Positions 49,591 through 58,353 of a stretch of 64,000 nucleotides of DNA are shown here, one piece after another. Under the pieces are notes generated by a model. The model made no database searches. It was not told the DNA's origin and worked only from the letters and a program-made list of their open reading frames with translations. The first letter of the stretch is position 1. Each line of letters opens with the position of its first letter. Origin of the DNA: CAYMZZ01 sp964395095. Lineage in GTDB: Bacteria > Bacteroidota > Bacteroidia > Chitinophagales > Chitinophagaceae. The position numbers and the translations under genes are program-made. The stretch lies in assembly GCA_964395095.1 (NCBI GenBank), contig CAYMZZ010000010.1, positions 124,001 through 188,000 on the forward strand. The letters run 5' to 3'.

Positions 49591-51549
49591 TTAAAACGCT
49601 TTTTTCTGCTCCCCGCTGTCTGCCTCTTTCACCAGCACCACACGGCTGCGGTCGGCTTTATACACGGCTTCCTGGAACTCGGCCAGGTCTTTGAATTTTT
49701 CGGCCGGGAAGCGGCCGTCTTTGGAGACGATCTTGCGGATATATTTCAGCTTGTTCTCTTCCACTTTTACTTCGCTGTAATAGGAGCCAAAGTCGCTATT
49801 GATCTCCGTGGGGCGCGGCATCGACTCGGCACGGAAACCGGCGGGTAATTCGATACTAATGGTATCTATATCGGTATAAGCCGCACGCAGATCCACCGGG
49901 TACTTGCGCACACTGTCGACCGACAGCTTGCGTCCATCGCGGGTCATGATATTGGGCAGGATAAACAGACGCTTGCCGGTTACGCTTGCATAATTGCGCA
50001 CTGCTATCTTCAGTTCCTCCTCCACTTCGGGAAGCCTCTTTTTATGCTGGCGATATTTGAAATCCACCACCTCATAGGTGGGGAAGCTCAACTCCTCATC
50101 GAGGTATTCCTTCACTTTATCGCTGCTCAGCCGATCGATCAGGCTTTTTACCCTTTCGTGCTGCGTGCCGGTGTAGCGGGTATGCACATCGAGCATTAAA
50201 GAACCCGTTTCATCCAGTTTGGCCGCGATGCTGCGAATTTGCAGGTTGTCGTCGGCGCCATAGTAAGGTGTCTTCACCAGTTTGCCGCCATTTTCGTCTA
50301 CCAGCAGGGCGTGGCGATTGCCGGTAAAATTGCCCAGGTAGCCAGTCGACTCAAACTGGTCGGTACATTCCAGCCAGATGGTGTCGCGGGCAACCGGTAC
50401 ACAAAGAATCACGTGGTTAAACTGGGAGGAAGGAAAATCGGTAAAAATATCCTCGCGGTAGGCCCCTGCCCCGATGGTGGCATACAGGCTGGGAATGCCC
50501 GCTTCCTTGAGCAGGGCATACATATAATTGGTGAGCGCCTTACAATCGCCATATTTCTTTTCGGCCACATATTTGGCGTCGAAGGGCTGCCAGCCTCCGA
50601 TGCCCAGTTGAATGCTGATATAGCGGGTATTGGCCTGCAGGAACTCATAGAGCTTTTTCACTTTTTCGTGAGGATCACTGACCCCTGCGGTAAGATCGCG
50701 TACCTGCTGTTTCACATTATCCGGCAGCACATCACGCCCCTGCTTGAGGGCATAGATAAACTTGCCCAGGTCCTGCCAGGTGGCCATATTGCCCTTGTAT
50801 TGCTGCATTTCAAATTCCGTGGGGCCAAATAATACCAACGGCGCTATCTGCCGCAAACCGGGCGAATAAGCCTCACGAACCACGGCTTTCAGATTCTTGA
50901 CCTCCCAGGTATGCGATTTTGTGCCTTTGTTGCTGGCAACAACAGGCTCACCCGAAAACTGATAGGCTTTATGCCGAAAAATATAATCCTCCGGACAAGT
51001 AAATGTGTAGCTGCTTTGCTGCACGGCCAGGAACTCGCGCGACTGGGGAAACCATTCGGGATAAAACATGGTGCCATCGTAGCGAATTTCCACCTCATAC
51101 TCCACGGTATAGGGATAATCGCGGTAGTAAAAATCATGGACCTTCATCCGGTTATCGTCCATCAGGCTGATATCATCCACACCCGAACGATCCTGGATAT
51201 CCTTATTCTTCACTTTCTTGATCGCCTTGCCACTGGCATCGTAGAGCGTACCGGATATATCGCGGATCTGGAAGAACTTGTCGTAATAAACAACCAGGTT
51301 GCTATACCGATCACCGGCTTCGTTGAGGATGGTGAGCGCATATTTATGTCGGAAAATGGCTTCCCCGGGTTTTTTGAGAATGAACTCCTTTTGCTCCGAA
51401 CGCTTCACGCTATTGGCATTTTTCAACAGCTCTTTCGGGATCAGCAACACCGAGTATCCAATATCGTTGGCCATGCCCGTCAGGGGGCACAACATACAAA
51501 GTATGATTGCCCAGGCGAAGGCGCGGCGCTTAATCATTGTTACACACAT
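49591..51549 (-). CDS. DUF3857 transglutaminase-like protein with intact triad
   Basis: About 652 residues from ATG 51549 (51537 is an alternative); longer starts run into the preceding gene. Signal peptide: AFAWAIILCMLCPLTGMA. An N-terminal DUF3857 sandwich (about 30-270) is followed by a transglutaminase-like core with Cys336 in KYGDCKALTNYM, His in SQFNHVILCV and Asp in WLECTD, i.e. a full Cys-His-Asp set, then a beta-rich C-terminal part. Acts outside the cytosol; protein crosslinking, deamidation or peptide cleavage are all possible. It follows its paralogue by ten bases. Confidence 0.9.
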   Translation of the reverse strand: MCVTMIKRRAFAWAIILCMLCPLTGMANDIGYSVLLIPKELLKNANSVKRSEQKEFILKKPGEAIFRHKYALTILNEAGDRYSNLVVYYDKFFQIRDISGTLYDASGKAIKKVKNKDIQDRSGVDDISLMDDNRMKVHDFYYRDYPYTVEYEVEIRYDGTMFYPEWFPQSREFLAVQQSSYTFTCPEDYIFRHKAYQFSGEPVVASNKGTKSHTWEVKNLKAVVREAYSPGLRQIAPLVLFGPTEFEMQQYKGNMATWQDLGKFIYALKQGRDVLPDNVKQQVRDLTAGVSDPHEKVKKLYEFLQANTRYISIQLGIGGWQPFDAKYVAEKKYGDCKALTNYMYALLKEAGIPSLYATIGAGAYREDIFTDFPSSQFNHVILCVPVARDTIWLECTDQFESTGYLGNFTGNRHALLVDENGGKLVKTPYYGADDNLQIRSIAAKLDETGSLMLDVHTRYTGTQHERVKSLIDRLSSDKVKEYLDEELSFPTYEVVDFKYRQHKKRLPEVEEELKIAVRNYASVTGKRLFILPNIMTRDGRKLSVDSVRKYPVDLRAAYTDIDTISIELPAGFRAESMPRPTEINSDFGSYYSEVKVEENKLKYIRKIVSKDGRFPAEKFKDLAEFQEAVYKADRSRVVLVKEADSGEQKKAF

Positions 51550-51559
51550 AGTAATAGGT

Positions 51560-53566
51560 TTAAGCTTTCTTCTTGAATACGATCTGTTCTCCCTGCTTCT
51601 GCACCACCATCGCGAAGAATTCGCGAAGCATTTCATACTCTTCCGGCATAAAATAAGTGCGCGACAAACGCAGGCGGCAGCGCATGGAAATGACGCCATT
51701 GCTGTTGCTGATCAGGTATTCAAAAAAGCCGTCGTCGTTTTCATTCAGTTTCATCCGAACCTGCTTGGGCATTTCTTCCACTTCAAAGCCCTTGGGCACA
51801 TCCATGCGCAACAGGTAGGTTTCGTCGATGGTATAGGGCATTTCAACCGGATAATACCGATTGGCCGCCTTAAAGGGATTTTCCTTCCAGGCCTCCGTCA
51901 TCATGGGGTTGAAATACATGATATCCTCCTCGGTTTCCGGCATCTCAAACTGGTATTCCAGTTTTACGGGCATATCGAGCAGGTCCATGGAATCCACTTT
52001 CGGTTCCTTGATCTGCACTTCCGACAAAAACCCTTTCTGCAGCTCGGCCACATAACCGGGCAAACCCGCATCTTTGATCTTGCGCCGCAGGTTATAGGAT
52101 TCAAAATAGCCGGGTGTTTTTTGCATACTTCCCATTATTCCACCCTTGTCGTTATTGATCATCAGCACCGAAGTGATTTTTCTTTCGAGCAAAGAATCGG
52201 CGGTGAAGTTGATGGCCGTGGCCATGGGATCTACCACACGGGCATGCCCGTTGTAACATTCGGGACTCAGCCGTCCAAAGCCCATTTGCGCATTACTCGC
52301 ATCGAGGTAATACACGCGATTGTCGATAATAACCTGGCTGATGGTATAGTTAAACCGATCAATAAGCGGATAGAGTGAATACGTATATCCATTTGATTTG
52401 GTACTGAGAATCACCGGATCGGCCTGAATATTGGCATAGCGCATCATGGCGGTCAGCAGCAGGTTGAGTTCGCCCACCGTACCCTTTTTGGTTTTACCCA
52501 CATTCCTGATATTATCATTGGCATAGAGGCCCGCGCGGCTGGTACAGGTGAAATTTTTCTGCACGTAGCGATAGATCTTATAGGCAATCTCGAGCTGGCT
52601 GCCACCCGATTTAATAATAGGATCAATCATGTCGCCAATCCAGCCATTATTCTTGCTGAGGTCGGCGCCAAAGTATTCTGCCTCCATCAGTCGCTTGGTC
52701 AACTGTTGCCAGGTACCCATTACATTTCGGTAAGTGAGCGGATCCTTATATTCCGATAACTGGAATTCGATCTTGGAAATATGGTTATCCAGGGAGGAAG
52801 TGAAGCTTTCCTCTTTCAACACGGGCACATCCTTCATTACCCAACGGAAGCTCGTAACCGCATCCGTCCACTTGTAATGTTCCGATGCGCCGGCCCCATT
52901 GCTGGCGGAAATGGAAAAATAATCGGAACCATCTTTCGATTCCTTGATATGTGGCGCAATATAGCCCTGCATCAGGGTCACATAGGTAATGAAGCGGGGA
53001 ATGCGCACATTGTATTCGCTCCAAAGCCGGGGATAGCTGCCCTGAAATGTCCAGGGTTGCAGATTGAAGAGAAAATCCGACTTCACGACATATTCATATT
53101 CAATAATGGAACCTTCTTTTACGTCGGGAAAAGTGAATTTCCGAAGCACCCTGTTGCGGTCCAGCTTATCCTTAAACACACCTTTCTTGCTATCGAGTTT
53201 GGTCTCCACCACTTTGCCATTCTCGAGATTATAAGTATAGGCTTTCAATTTTACCAATTCTTCCTCGTCCTCCCCATTGGAGTAGAGGGGAATGGTAATA
53301 TTGCTTACATCGAATGCCGACTTATTCAGTATATGAATACGCTTGAAGTGGACAAATTCCCAGGAAAACCAGCCCTTGGTATTACCCACGATACGGGTAT
53401 CACCTACATCGGCGATGATGACAGCGCCCGCGGAGCTGTCGATACTATATACCTTTTTGAAATCGTCGGCTTTAACCGAACCAAATTTTACCGGAACTTT
53501 GTCCTGCGCCTTTGCTGCAATAGCAGCAAAGCAAAGCAGGATCAGCAAATAAACATGTGAACGCAT
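51560..53566 (-). CDS. DUF3857 transglutaminase-fold protein without catalytic Cys/His
   Basis: A 668-residue exported paralogue of the next gene. Signal peptide: MRSHVYLLILLCFAAIAAKA. DUF3857 spans about 35-280 and the transglutaminase-like core follows. Where active members have Cys, this one has Gly365 in KKGTVGELNLLL, and the His position reads RFNYTISQV. The Asp strand VYYLDASN remains. It is therefore probably not a protease or transglutaminase itself. Being co-transcribed with an intact copy suggests a pair in which one acts and the other binds or regulates. Confidence 0.9.
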   Translation of the reverse strand: MRSHVYLLILLCFAAIAAKAQDKVPVKFGSVKADDFKKVYSIDSSAGAVIIADVGDTRIVGNTKGWFSWEFVHFKRIHILNKSAFDVSNITIPLYSNGEDEEELVKLKAYTYNLENGKVVETKLDSKKGVFKDKLDRNRVLRKFTFPDVKEGSIIEYEYVVKSDFLFNLQPWTFQGSYPRLWSEYNVRIPRFITYVTLMQGYIAPHIKESKDGSDYFSISASNGAGASEHYKWTDAVTSFRWVMKDVPVLKEESFTSSLDNHISKIEFQLSEYKDPLTYRNVMGTWQQLTKRLMEAEYFGADLSKNNGWIGDMIDPIIKSGGSQLEIAYKIYRYVQKNFTCTSRAGLYANDNIRNVGKTKKGTVGELNLLLTAMMRYANIQADPVILSTKSNGYTYSLYPLIDRFNYTISQVIIDNRVYYLDASNAQMGFGRLSPECYNGHARVVDPMATAINFTADSLLERKITSVLMINNDKGGIMGSMQKTPGYFESYNLRRKIKDAGLPGYVAELQKGFLSEVQIKEPKVDSMDLLDMPVKLEYQFEMPETEEDIMYFNPMMTEAWKENPFKAANRYYPVEMPYTIDETYLLRMDVPKGFEVEEMPKQVRMKLNENDDGFFEYLISNSNGVISMRCRLRLSRTYFMPEEYEMLREFFAMVVQKQGEQIVFKKKA

Positions 53567-53724
53567 GAGAGGTGGATGAATTTAAGCGTGAGTGGATAGT
53601 GGTTTAGTGCTTAACCTGAGACACTTAGATGATCAGATTCAACAAACAAGTTTAGAAAAAAAATCCAATTTTTGGAAACTAAAGCGGATATTTCGCAGCG
53701 ATACGAGCTAAATCATTCATTATC

Positions 53725-54663
53725 ATGTCGAAACCCATCGCAAATACCGATATTGTGAAAAACATGGCGCGCGATTTGGGCTTCGAATTCTGTGGTATTG
53801 CCGCCGCCAAGCCCCTCGACGAGGATGCTCGTCGACTGGAAGAATGGTTGGCCAGGGGTTATCAGGGCAGCATGTCGTATATGGAACGGCATTTTGATCT
53901 TCGCGTAAATCCGCAGAAACTGGTACCCGGCGCCAAATCGGTGATCACCCTGTTGAAGAACTATTATCCTGCACAACAACAGGAGCCGGAAGCGCCCCGC
54001 ATTGCGAAGTATGCTTATGGAAAAGATTATCACGAAGTGATCCGCGAAAAGTTGAATGCCTTCCTGGCGGCCCTGAAGCAAAGCATCGGCGATATTGAAG
54101 GGCGGGGTTTTGTGGACTCCGCTCCCGTACTGGAACGAAGCTGGGCACAGCAAAGTGGATTGGGCTGGATTGGCCGCAACGGCAACCTGATTACGAAGGA
54201 GGCGGGATCCTTCTATTTTATCGCTACCCTCATTACCGATCTGGACCTTGTGCCCGATGATCCCTTCGCCAAAGATTATTGCGGCACCTGCCGACGCTGT
54301 ATTGATGCCTGCCCTACGGATGCCATCCTCGAAGACAAAGTAATTGATGGCAGCCGCTGTATTTCCTATTTCACTATCGAATTAAAGGAGGCTTTAATTC
54401 CGGAGCCTTACCAAAACCAACTGGAGGGCTGGGCCTTTGGCTGCGATACCTGCCAGGATGTATGCCCCTGGAACCGGTTTAGCCAACCGCATAAGGAGCC
54501 GGCTTTTCAGCCCCTGCCTGAAATTCTAAACCTCAGCCGAAATGAATGGATGGAAATGACGGAAGAAAATTTCCGGAGAATTTTTAAGGAATCACCGTTG
54601 AAGAGAACGAAGTGGAAGGGAATGATGCGGAACCTGGGAGGAGAAAATTTGAAGATTTGGTGA
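53725..54663 (+). CDS. queG: Epoxyqueuosine reductase QueG
   Basis: Cobalamin- and Fe-S-dependent cytosolic enzyme making queuosine in tRNA from epoxyqueuosine. 312 residues, usual length. The N-terminal cobalamin-binding region has GFEFCGIAAAKPLDE and YMERHFDLRVNP; the two 4Fe-4S sites are CGTCRRCIDACPTDAI near residue 190 and GCDTCQDVCPW near residue 245. The C-terminal helix bundle follows. No queA, queC, tgt or queF neighbours. Its last codons (LKIW) and stop coincide with the start of a GATTTGG-type octamer run. Confidence 0.96.
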   Translation: MSKPIANTDIVKNMARDLGFEFCGIAAAKPLDEDARRLEEWLARGYQGSMSYMERHFDLRVNPQKLVPGAKSVITLLKNYYPAQQQEPEAPRIAKYAYGKDYHEVIREKLNAFLAALKQSIGDIEGRGFVDSAPVLERSWAQQSGLGWIGRNGNLITKEAGSFYFIATLITDLDLVPDDPFAKDYCGTCRRCIDACPTDAILEDKVIDGSRCISYFTIELKEALIPEPYQNQLEGWAFGCDTCQDVCPWNRFSQPHKEPAFQPLPEILNLSRNEWMEMTEENFRRIFKESPLKRTKWKGMMRNLGGENLKIW

Positions 54664-54912
54664 TTCGGTTATTTGGGGAAAGTTTTGGGTTTAGGGTTTA
54701 AGGTTTAGGGTTTAGGGTTTAAGAAAAAAATCTGCGCAAATCTGCGGGAAATACCTCTGCACTTTAAACAGATTCAAAGTTCAGGAGAGTTTCCCGCAGA
54801 TTTGCGCGGATTTTTTAACGCAGATTTTCGCAGATGCTATCCCTTAACTACTTCCAACTCCCCACTTACAACTTACAACTTACTACTTACTACTTACTAC
54901 TTACCACTCACT
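54645..54912. repeat. Mixed repeat region between queG and the sigma-partner gene
   Basis: GATTTGG units at the queG stop; GGTTTAG heptamers at 54687-54722; a CTGCGGGAAA-family inverted repeat with arms 54724-54751 and 54790-54816 (one mismatch); then heptamers CTTACAA, CTTACTA, CTTACCA, CTCACTA at 54860-54912 up to the convergent stop. Four unit families side by side in 250 bases. Confidence 0.88.
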
Positions 54913-54917
54913 ACTCA

Positions 54918-56426
54918 CTACCACAACAGTCTCGCCCTCAGACCTCCGTATAACAAATACTGCCTGTTGTCGTACACGCTATTGGTAAGAGGTGTTAATT
55001 GCATTCTCACTTCAGGGCCAATTGACCAGCGGGGTCCTTTACGCGATCCCAGCTCAATGCTGAAGGCACTGGTGGCCGACAACTGGAAGCGTTGGAGCAC
55101 GGTCCGGTCTTTATAATAAATGCCGCTAAAGGCCGTATCGTACACGAGTGCATCGCTGCCCATCATGTAAGAGGGCGCGGCGCCCAGCTCCCAATAGATG
55201 GGAGTTTTGCGTCCACGATTGAGTTGTACATCCATCGCAATCGGCAATTCCACAAAATGATATCGATTGGTATAGGATCGATTGTTGCGGCCTTCATACA
55301 CCGTACGGGTGGTCACCGTTTGAGACGCAAAATTGGTAATCACCACGGTGGTATCTTTTCGTTTACCCACATCAATTCGTTCCGATTGATAGCTATAGCG
55401 CAGGCCGCCACGCAGATTCAATCGCCTGGTAAGCGGCAATTTTGCCGTCAATCCCACGCTAAAAGCCGCACCCGGCTGGCTTTGAGAAGGAAAATTGCGG
55501 ATAATGGCCAACGTCGCATTCGGGCCCATGGATACCGGGCTACCCACATATAGATCCATGGCCTGCTGGCCTTTGAAAACCCCCGGCAATGCCTGATCCC
55601 TTCGCTGCGCAATACCCGCTGAAAATTCAAAACCCCAACTGAGTTTTTTACGCGGGATATCGGCAGACTTGCTTTCGACAATATGAATACCCTTCCCGTT
55701 AATTTCATGCAACTGGTCTTCCAGGGCCACCGGCTCTTGCTGATGCATCGCAGCAACCTGATCGATAATTGGTTCCTTTATATTATCTCCAGCGAAAGCT
55801 ATTGTCGTTTGCGGCAATGAGCTGGGGCTTTGGTTGTTATTCTCTCCCGATGTCTTTGCGCGATCCGTTATTTGCCGGTTAACCTTATCCGTTGCCGGTC
55901 CATCGGCAGTTTGCCTGTTGCGGTTCGGTTGGCTGCGCCCTGTATTTTGTTTTTGGGTAACAGATTTATTGATCAATTCAGCAGGACCGGCAACTGATTC
56001 CCTGCTGTACGGATCGGTTGGCAGGTTAGCGGCCTTGCTACCGGGTTCGGTGATGGCGGAGGCGGAAGACTGCTGCTGCAAGCCCTGGTTATTCCCATTT
56101 GGAAGCCGGTCTGTCAGGTTGGCCGGTACTTCGCCGGTACCCGTTTCAGATTGTTCCCGGGATGATGCAGGATTGTTCTTAACAACATCGTCAGCGCTGT
56201 CATTTTGAGCCACTGGTTCTTTACCGCCTGCCCATTGACTGAAATGGGGCCAGCCGATGGCGGTAGTAGCCAGGATGAGGGCTGCGATGGTAAAATAGGC
56301 CAGCCTTCTTCTTTTCCGGCGTTTGCGTATATGGGCCGATACCTGTTGCCATACCGGTGCGGTGGGCTGGAAACGCAGCTCATCCAAACGCTCGCGTACC
56401 TGTTTTTCAAAATTATTTTCCTGCAT
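54918..56426 (-). CDS. ECF-sigma partner protein: inner-membrane helix plus C-terminal beta-barrel-like region
   Basis: A 502-residue protein encoded directly after an ECF sigma gene (14-base overlap). N-terminal ~35 residues (FEKQVRERLDELRFQPTAPV) are cytosolic, followed by a basic patch, one helix about 41-58 (LAYFTIAALILATTAIGW), a long low-complexity periplasmic stretch (about 65-280, rich in Asn, Gln, Ser, Thr), and a C-terminal part (about 285-502) of alternating strands (WGFEFSAGIAQRRDQ, AAFSVGLTAKLPLTRRLNLR, GGLRYSYQSERIDV, YLLYGGLRARLLW) like outer-membrane beta-barrel proteins. It is probably an anti-sigma protein; a physical link across the envelope is possible. Confidence 0.8.
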   Translation of the reverse strand: MQENNFEKQVRERLDELRFQPTAPVWQQVSAHIRKRRKRRRLAYFTIAALILATTAIGWPHFSQWAGGKEPVAQNDSADDVVKNNPASSREQSETGTGEVPANLTDRLPNGNNQGLQQQSSASAITEPGSKAANLPTDPYSRESVAGPAELINKSVTQKQNTGRSQPNRNRQTADGPATDKVNRQITDRAKTSGENNNQSPSSLPQTTIAFAGDNIKEPIIDQVAAMHQQEPVALEDQLHEINGKGIHIVESKSADIPRKKLSWGFEFSAGIAQRRDQALPGVFKGQQAMDLYVGSPVSMGPNATLAIIRNFPSQSQPGAAFSVGLTAKLPLTRRLNLRGGLRYSYQSERIDVGKRKDTTVVITNFASQTVTTRTVYEGRNNRSYTNRYHFVELPIAMDVQLNRGRKTPIYWELGAAPSYMMGSDALVYDTAFSGIYYKDRTVLQRFQLSATSAFSIELGSRKGPRWSIGPEVRMQLTPLTNSVYDNRQYLLYGGLRARLLW

Positions 56427-56994
56427 AGAGTGGCTTTTTCTTTTCCTCGGAATATTTATCTATCCAGGTGATGAGGAGATTACGGGCGCGTGCGTACTGC
56501 GAACGGGAAGTGCCATCACTGATGCCGAGCATTTCACCTATTTCCACGTGGGTGAATCCCTCCACGGCATGCAGGTTAAAAATAACCTGGTAGCCCTGGG
56601 GCAGTTGACGGATCAGGTCGGCCAGTTCACGGGCCTGGATCCGCATAGCCGGATCTTCTTCCGCCACGGGATGCAGGTATTCTTCGGTAAAGTACATCTG
56701 CTCCTGGTACCGCCGGTTCCGCTTCAGGTAGTTCAGGGCCGTATTCACCATGATCCGGCGAATCCAGGCACCCAACTCACCCTCGTGCTTAAACTGCGAC
56801 AGGTGCTGAAATACTCTGATAAAACCTTCCTGCAACACATCTTCCGCATCGCGCATGGACCGGGTATAACGGTAACAAACGCCCAGCATGGGTGGGGCAT
56901 ACTGGTCGTACAGCATCTGCTGTGCCTGGGCTTTCCCTTTCAGGCAGTCTTTTACCAATTTATATTGATCCATTCCGATATGTATGCGTGACAA
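56413..56994 (-). CDS. ECF-type RNA polymerase sigma factor
   Basis: A 193-residue sigma factor (or 186 from the inner ATG, MDQYKLVKDCLKG). Region 2 is YDQYAPPMLGVCYRYTRSMR with DAEDVLQEGFIRVFQHL; region 4 has LRQLPQGYQVIFNLHAVEGF and the helix-turn-helix THVEIGEMLGISDGTSRSQY. The 14-base overlap with the next gene shows coupled translation with a likely anti-sigma partner. It lacks the long C-terminal extension of SigJ types. Preceded by heptamer repeats. Confidence 0.92.
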   Translation of the reverse strand: MSRIHIGMDQYKLVKDCLKGKAQAQQMLYDQYAPPMLGVCYRYTRSMRDAEDVLQEGFIRVFQHLSQFKHEGELGAWIRRIMVNTALNYLKRNRRYQEQMYFTEEYLHPVAEEDPAMRIQARELADLIRQLPQGYQVIFNLHAVEGFTHVEIGEMLGISDGTSRSQYARARNLLITWIDKYSEEKKKPLYAGK

Positions 56995-57019
56995 TGGGGA
57001 GAGGGGAAACGTTGCAGGG

Positions 57020-57186
57020 AAGTTAAAAGTTATAAGTTATAAGTTTTAAGTGTGGGTATAGAGTGGTATGACCATAAACAGTCGCTGTTTTCTTCACTCC
57101 GAATGCTCTGAAAAAAATCGGTATGTTTTACAGGTACTCCACTTACAACTCAATACTTATAACTTATAACTTAAAACTTAAAACTC
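57020..57186. repeat. Heptamer inverted repeat before the ECF sigma gene
   Basis: Left 57020-57052 (AGTTATA, AGTTATA, AGTTTTA units) and right 57140-57185 (CTTACAA, CTCAATA, CTTATAA, CTTATAA, CTTAAAA, CTTAAAA), spacer about 88 bases, imperfect arms. It fills the gap between the DUF2911 gene stop and the start of the sigma gene. Confidence 0.85.
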
Positions 57187-57189
57187 CAA

Positions 57190-57714
57190 TCATCCATCAA
57201 TCTTGAATTCCACCTTCCTATCGCCCCAGAGGATCGTTACTTTTCCGTCTTTGGCTATGGAATAGGTGAGTTTTTCCGAAGCTGGGCTGGCTTTTCCTTT
57301 TTTGGCTTTTACGCGCAGGGCATCTTCGCTTTGCTTGTAATTGTAGGCTCCCCACTGCTTATGCTCTTTATTGAAGATAAGGGTCCATTCGTTTTCGTCT
57401 TCGATCAGGAAAAAGGCGTATTTGCCCGCCGGTAATGGCTGGCCCTGTACACGCACATCCTTGTTGATTTCAAAAGTGGTAGCCTCGTTGGCACCCGCAC
57501 GCCAGATCTTACCTTGCATTGGCTCCAGGTCCTTACCAATGGTGCGACCTTTCACGGAGGGTTGGCCATAGTTGATAGTCAATTCTGTACCGCTGCTCAG
57601 GGTTTCTTTTACCGTTACGGCCGGGCTGGCTTTGCCGCCATTGTTTTGTCCGCAGGCGATGAGGCTGCCTGTAAGGGCTATCGCCATAAATAATACTGCT
57701 TTCATCCGTTTCAT
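57190..57714 (-). CDS. DUF2911 lipoprotein
   Basis: A 174-residue lipoprotein: signal MKAVLFMAIALTGSLIAC (lipobox LIAC). The mature part matches DUF2911: VKGRTIGKDLEPMQGKIWRA, GANEATTFEINKDVRVQGQP, LPAGKYAFFLIEDENEWTLI and FNKEHKQWGAYNYKQSEDAL. It is a small beta-sandwich family abundant in Bacteroidota, of unknown role, usually on the cell surface or in the periplasm. It follows the SRPBCC gene by 69 bases on the same strand. Confidence 0.9.
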   Translation of the reverse strand: MKRMKAVLFMAIALTGSLIACGQNNGGKASPAVTVKETLSSGTELTINYGQPSVKGRTIGKDLEPMQGKIWRAGANEATTFEINKDVRVQGQPLPAGKYAFFLIEDENEWTLIFNKEHKQWGAYNYKQSEDALRVKAKKGKASPASEKLTYSIAKDGKVTILWGDRKVEFKIDG

Positions 57715-57783
57715 GGTTTAGGTTAACAAAATAGGATTTCGAAAAGCAGTCAAAGTTACGATCCCAGGGGCAGAGTGCCTGGC

Positions 57784-58320
57784 TCAATGGGATGACTGGT
57801 TCTGGTAAATGGACTGCCGGAGCCGCATCAGGCCCTGCTCCAGGCGGGGACCGTAGGATTTTTCGATAAGAAGACCGCCGAATTTTTCCCAGGGGAGCCA
57901 GCCCATACGGAAATCCATATACCATTGCAGGGTGCTGCTATCGCTGCCGGCATGGGTAATCATCTGAAAGCCACTCAACAGCTTTTTCCCATCTACCCCC
58001 TTCATTTCGGCCACCCATTCCGCGCTATCCCGGCGGATCCAGCTCACCGTTATTTCATTCAATACCATTTTATCGGGCCATTGGCCCGCGCTGCCTTCGT
58101 AGCGGATTCCGCTATGGTCCACTGAATCGAGAAAAGGGTTCCATTCCGTCCAGCGGCGCATATCGCCCAGCGGTGCCAGCATATCCTGCGCGGAGGCTTT
58201 TATATTCATGGCGCGGGAAACCCTCACTTTGGATGGGAAGAACAGGGAAATAAGAAAAATGAGCAGGAACAGTACCAAAAAGCTGCCTATGAGCAGGCGT
58301 AACCACTGAATGATGCGCAT
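57784..58320 (-). CDS. Membrane-anchored SRPBCC (START-like) protein
   Basis: A 178-residue protein with one N-terminal helix (IIQWLRLLIGSFLVLFLLIF, about 3-28) and a START-like domain behind it. FPSKVRVSRAMNIKASAQDM is the first strand and helix, DMRRWTEWNPFLD the conserved PxxxWxxW-type segment, and LQWYMDFRMGWLPWEKFGGL the groove end. Such domains bind hydrophobic ligands; the helix suggests action at the inner membrane's outer face. It lies 33 bases after the ABC permease gene, so both may be in one operon. Confidence 0.83.
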   Translation of the reverse strand: MRIIQWLRLLIGSFLVLFLLIFLISLFFPSKVRVSRAMNIKASAQDMLAPLGDMRRWTEWNPFLDSVDHSGIRYEGSAGQWPDKMVLNEITVSWIRRDSAEWVAEMKGVDGKKLLSGFQMITHAGSDSSTLQWYMDFRMGWLPWEKFGGLLIEKSYGPRLEQGLMRLRQSIYQNQSSH

Positions 58321-58353
58321 GGGCGCGAAGATAAGACAAATAGGGGCAGCCCT

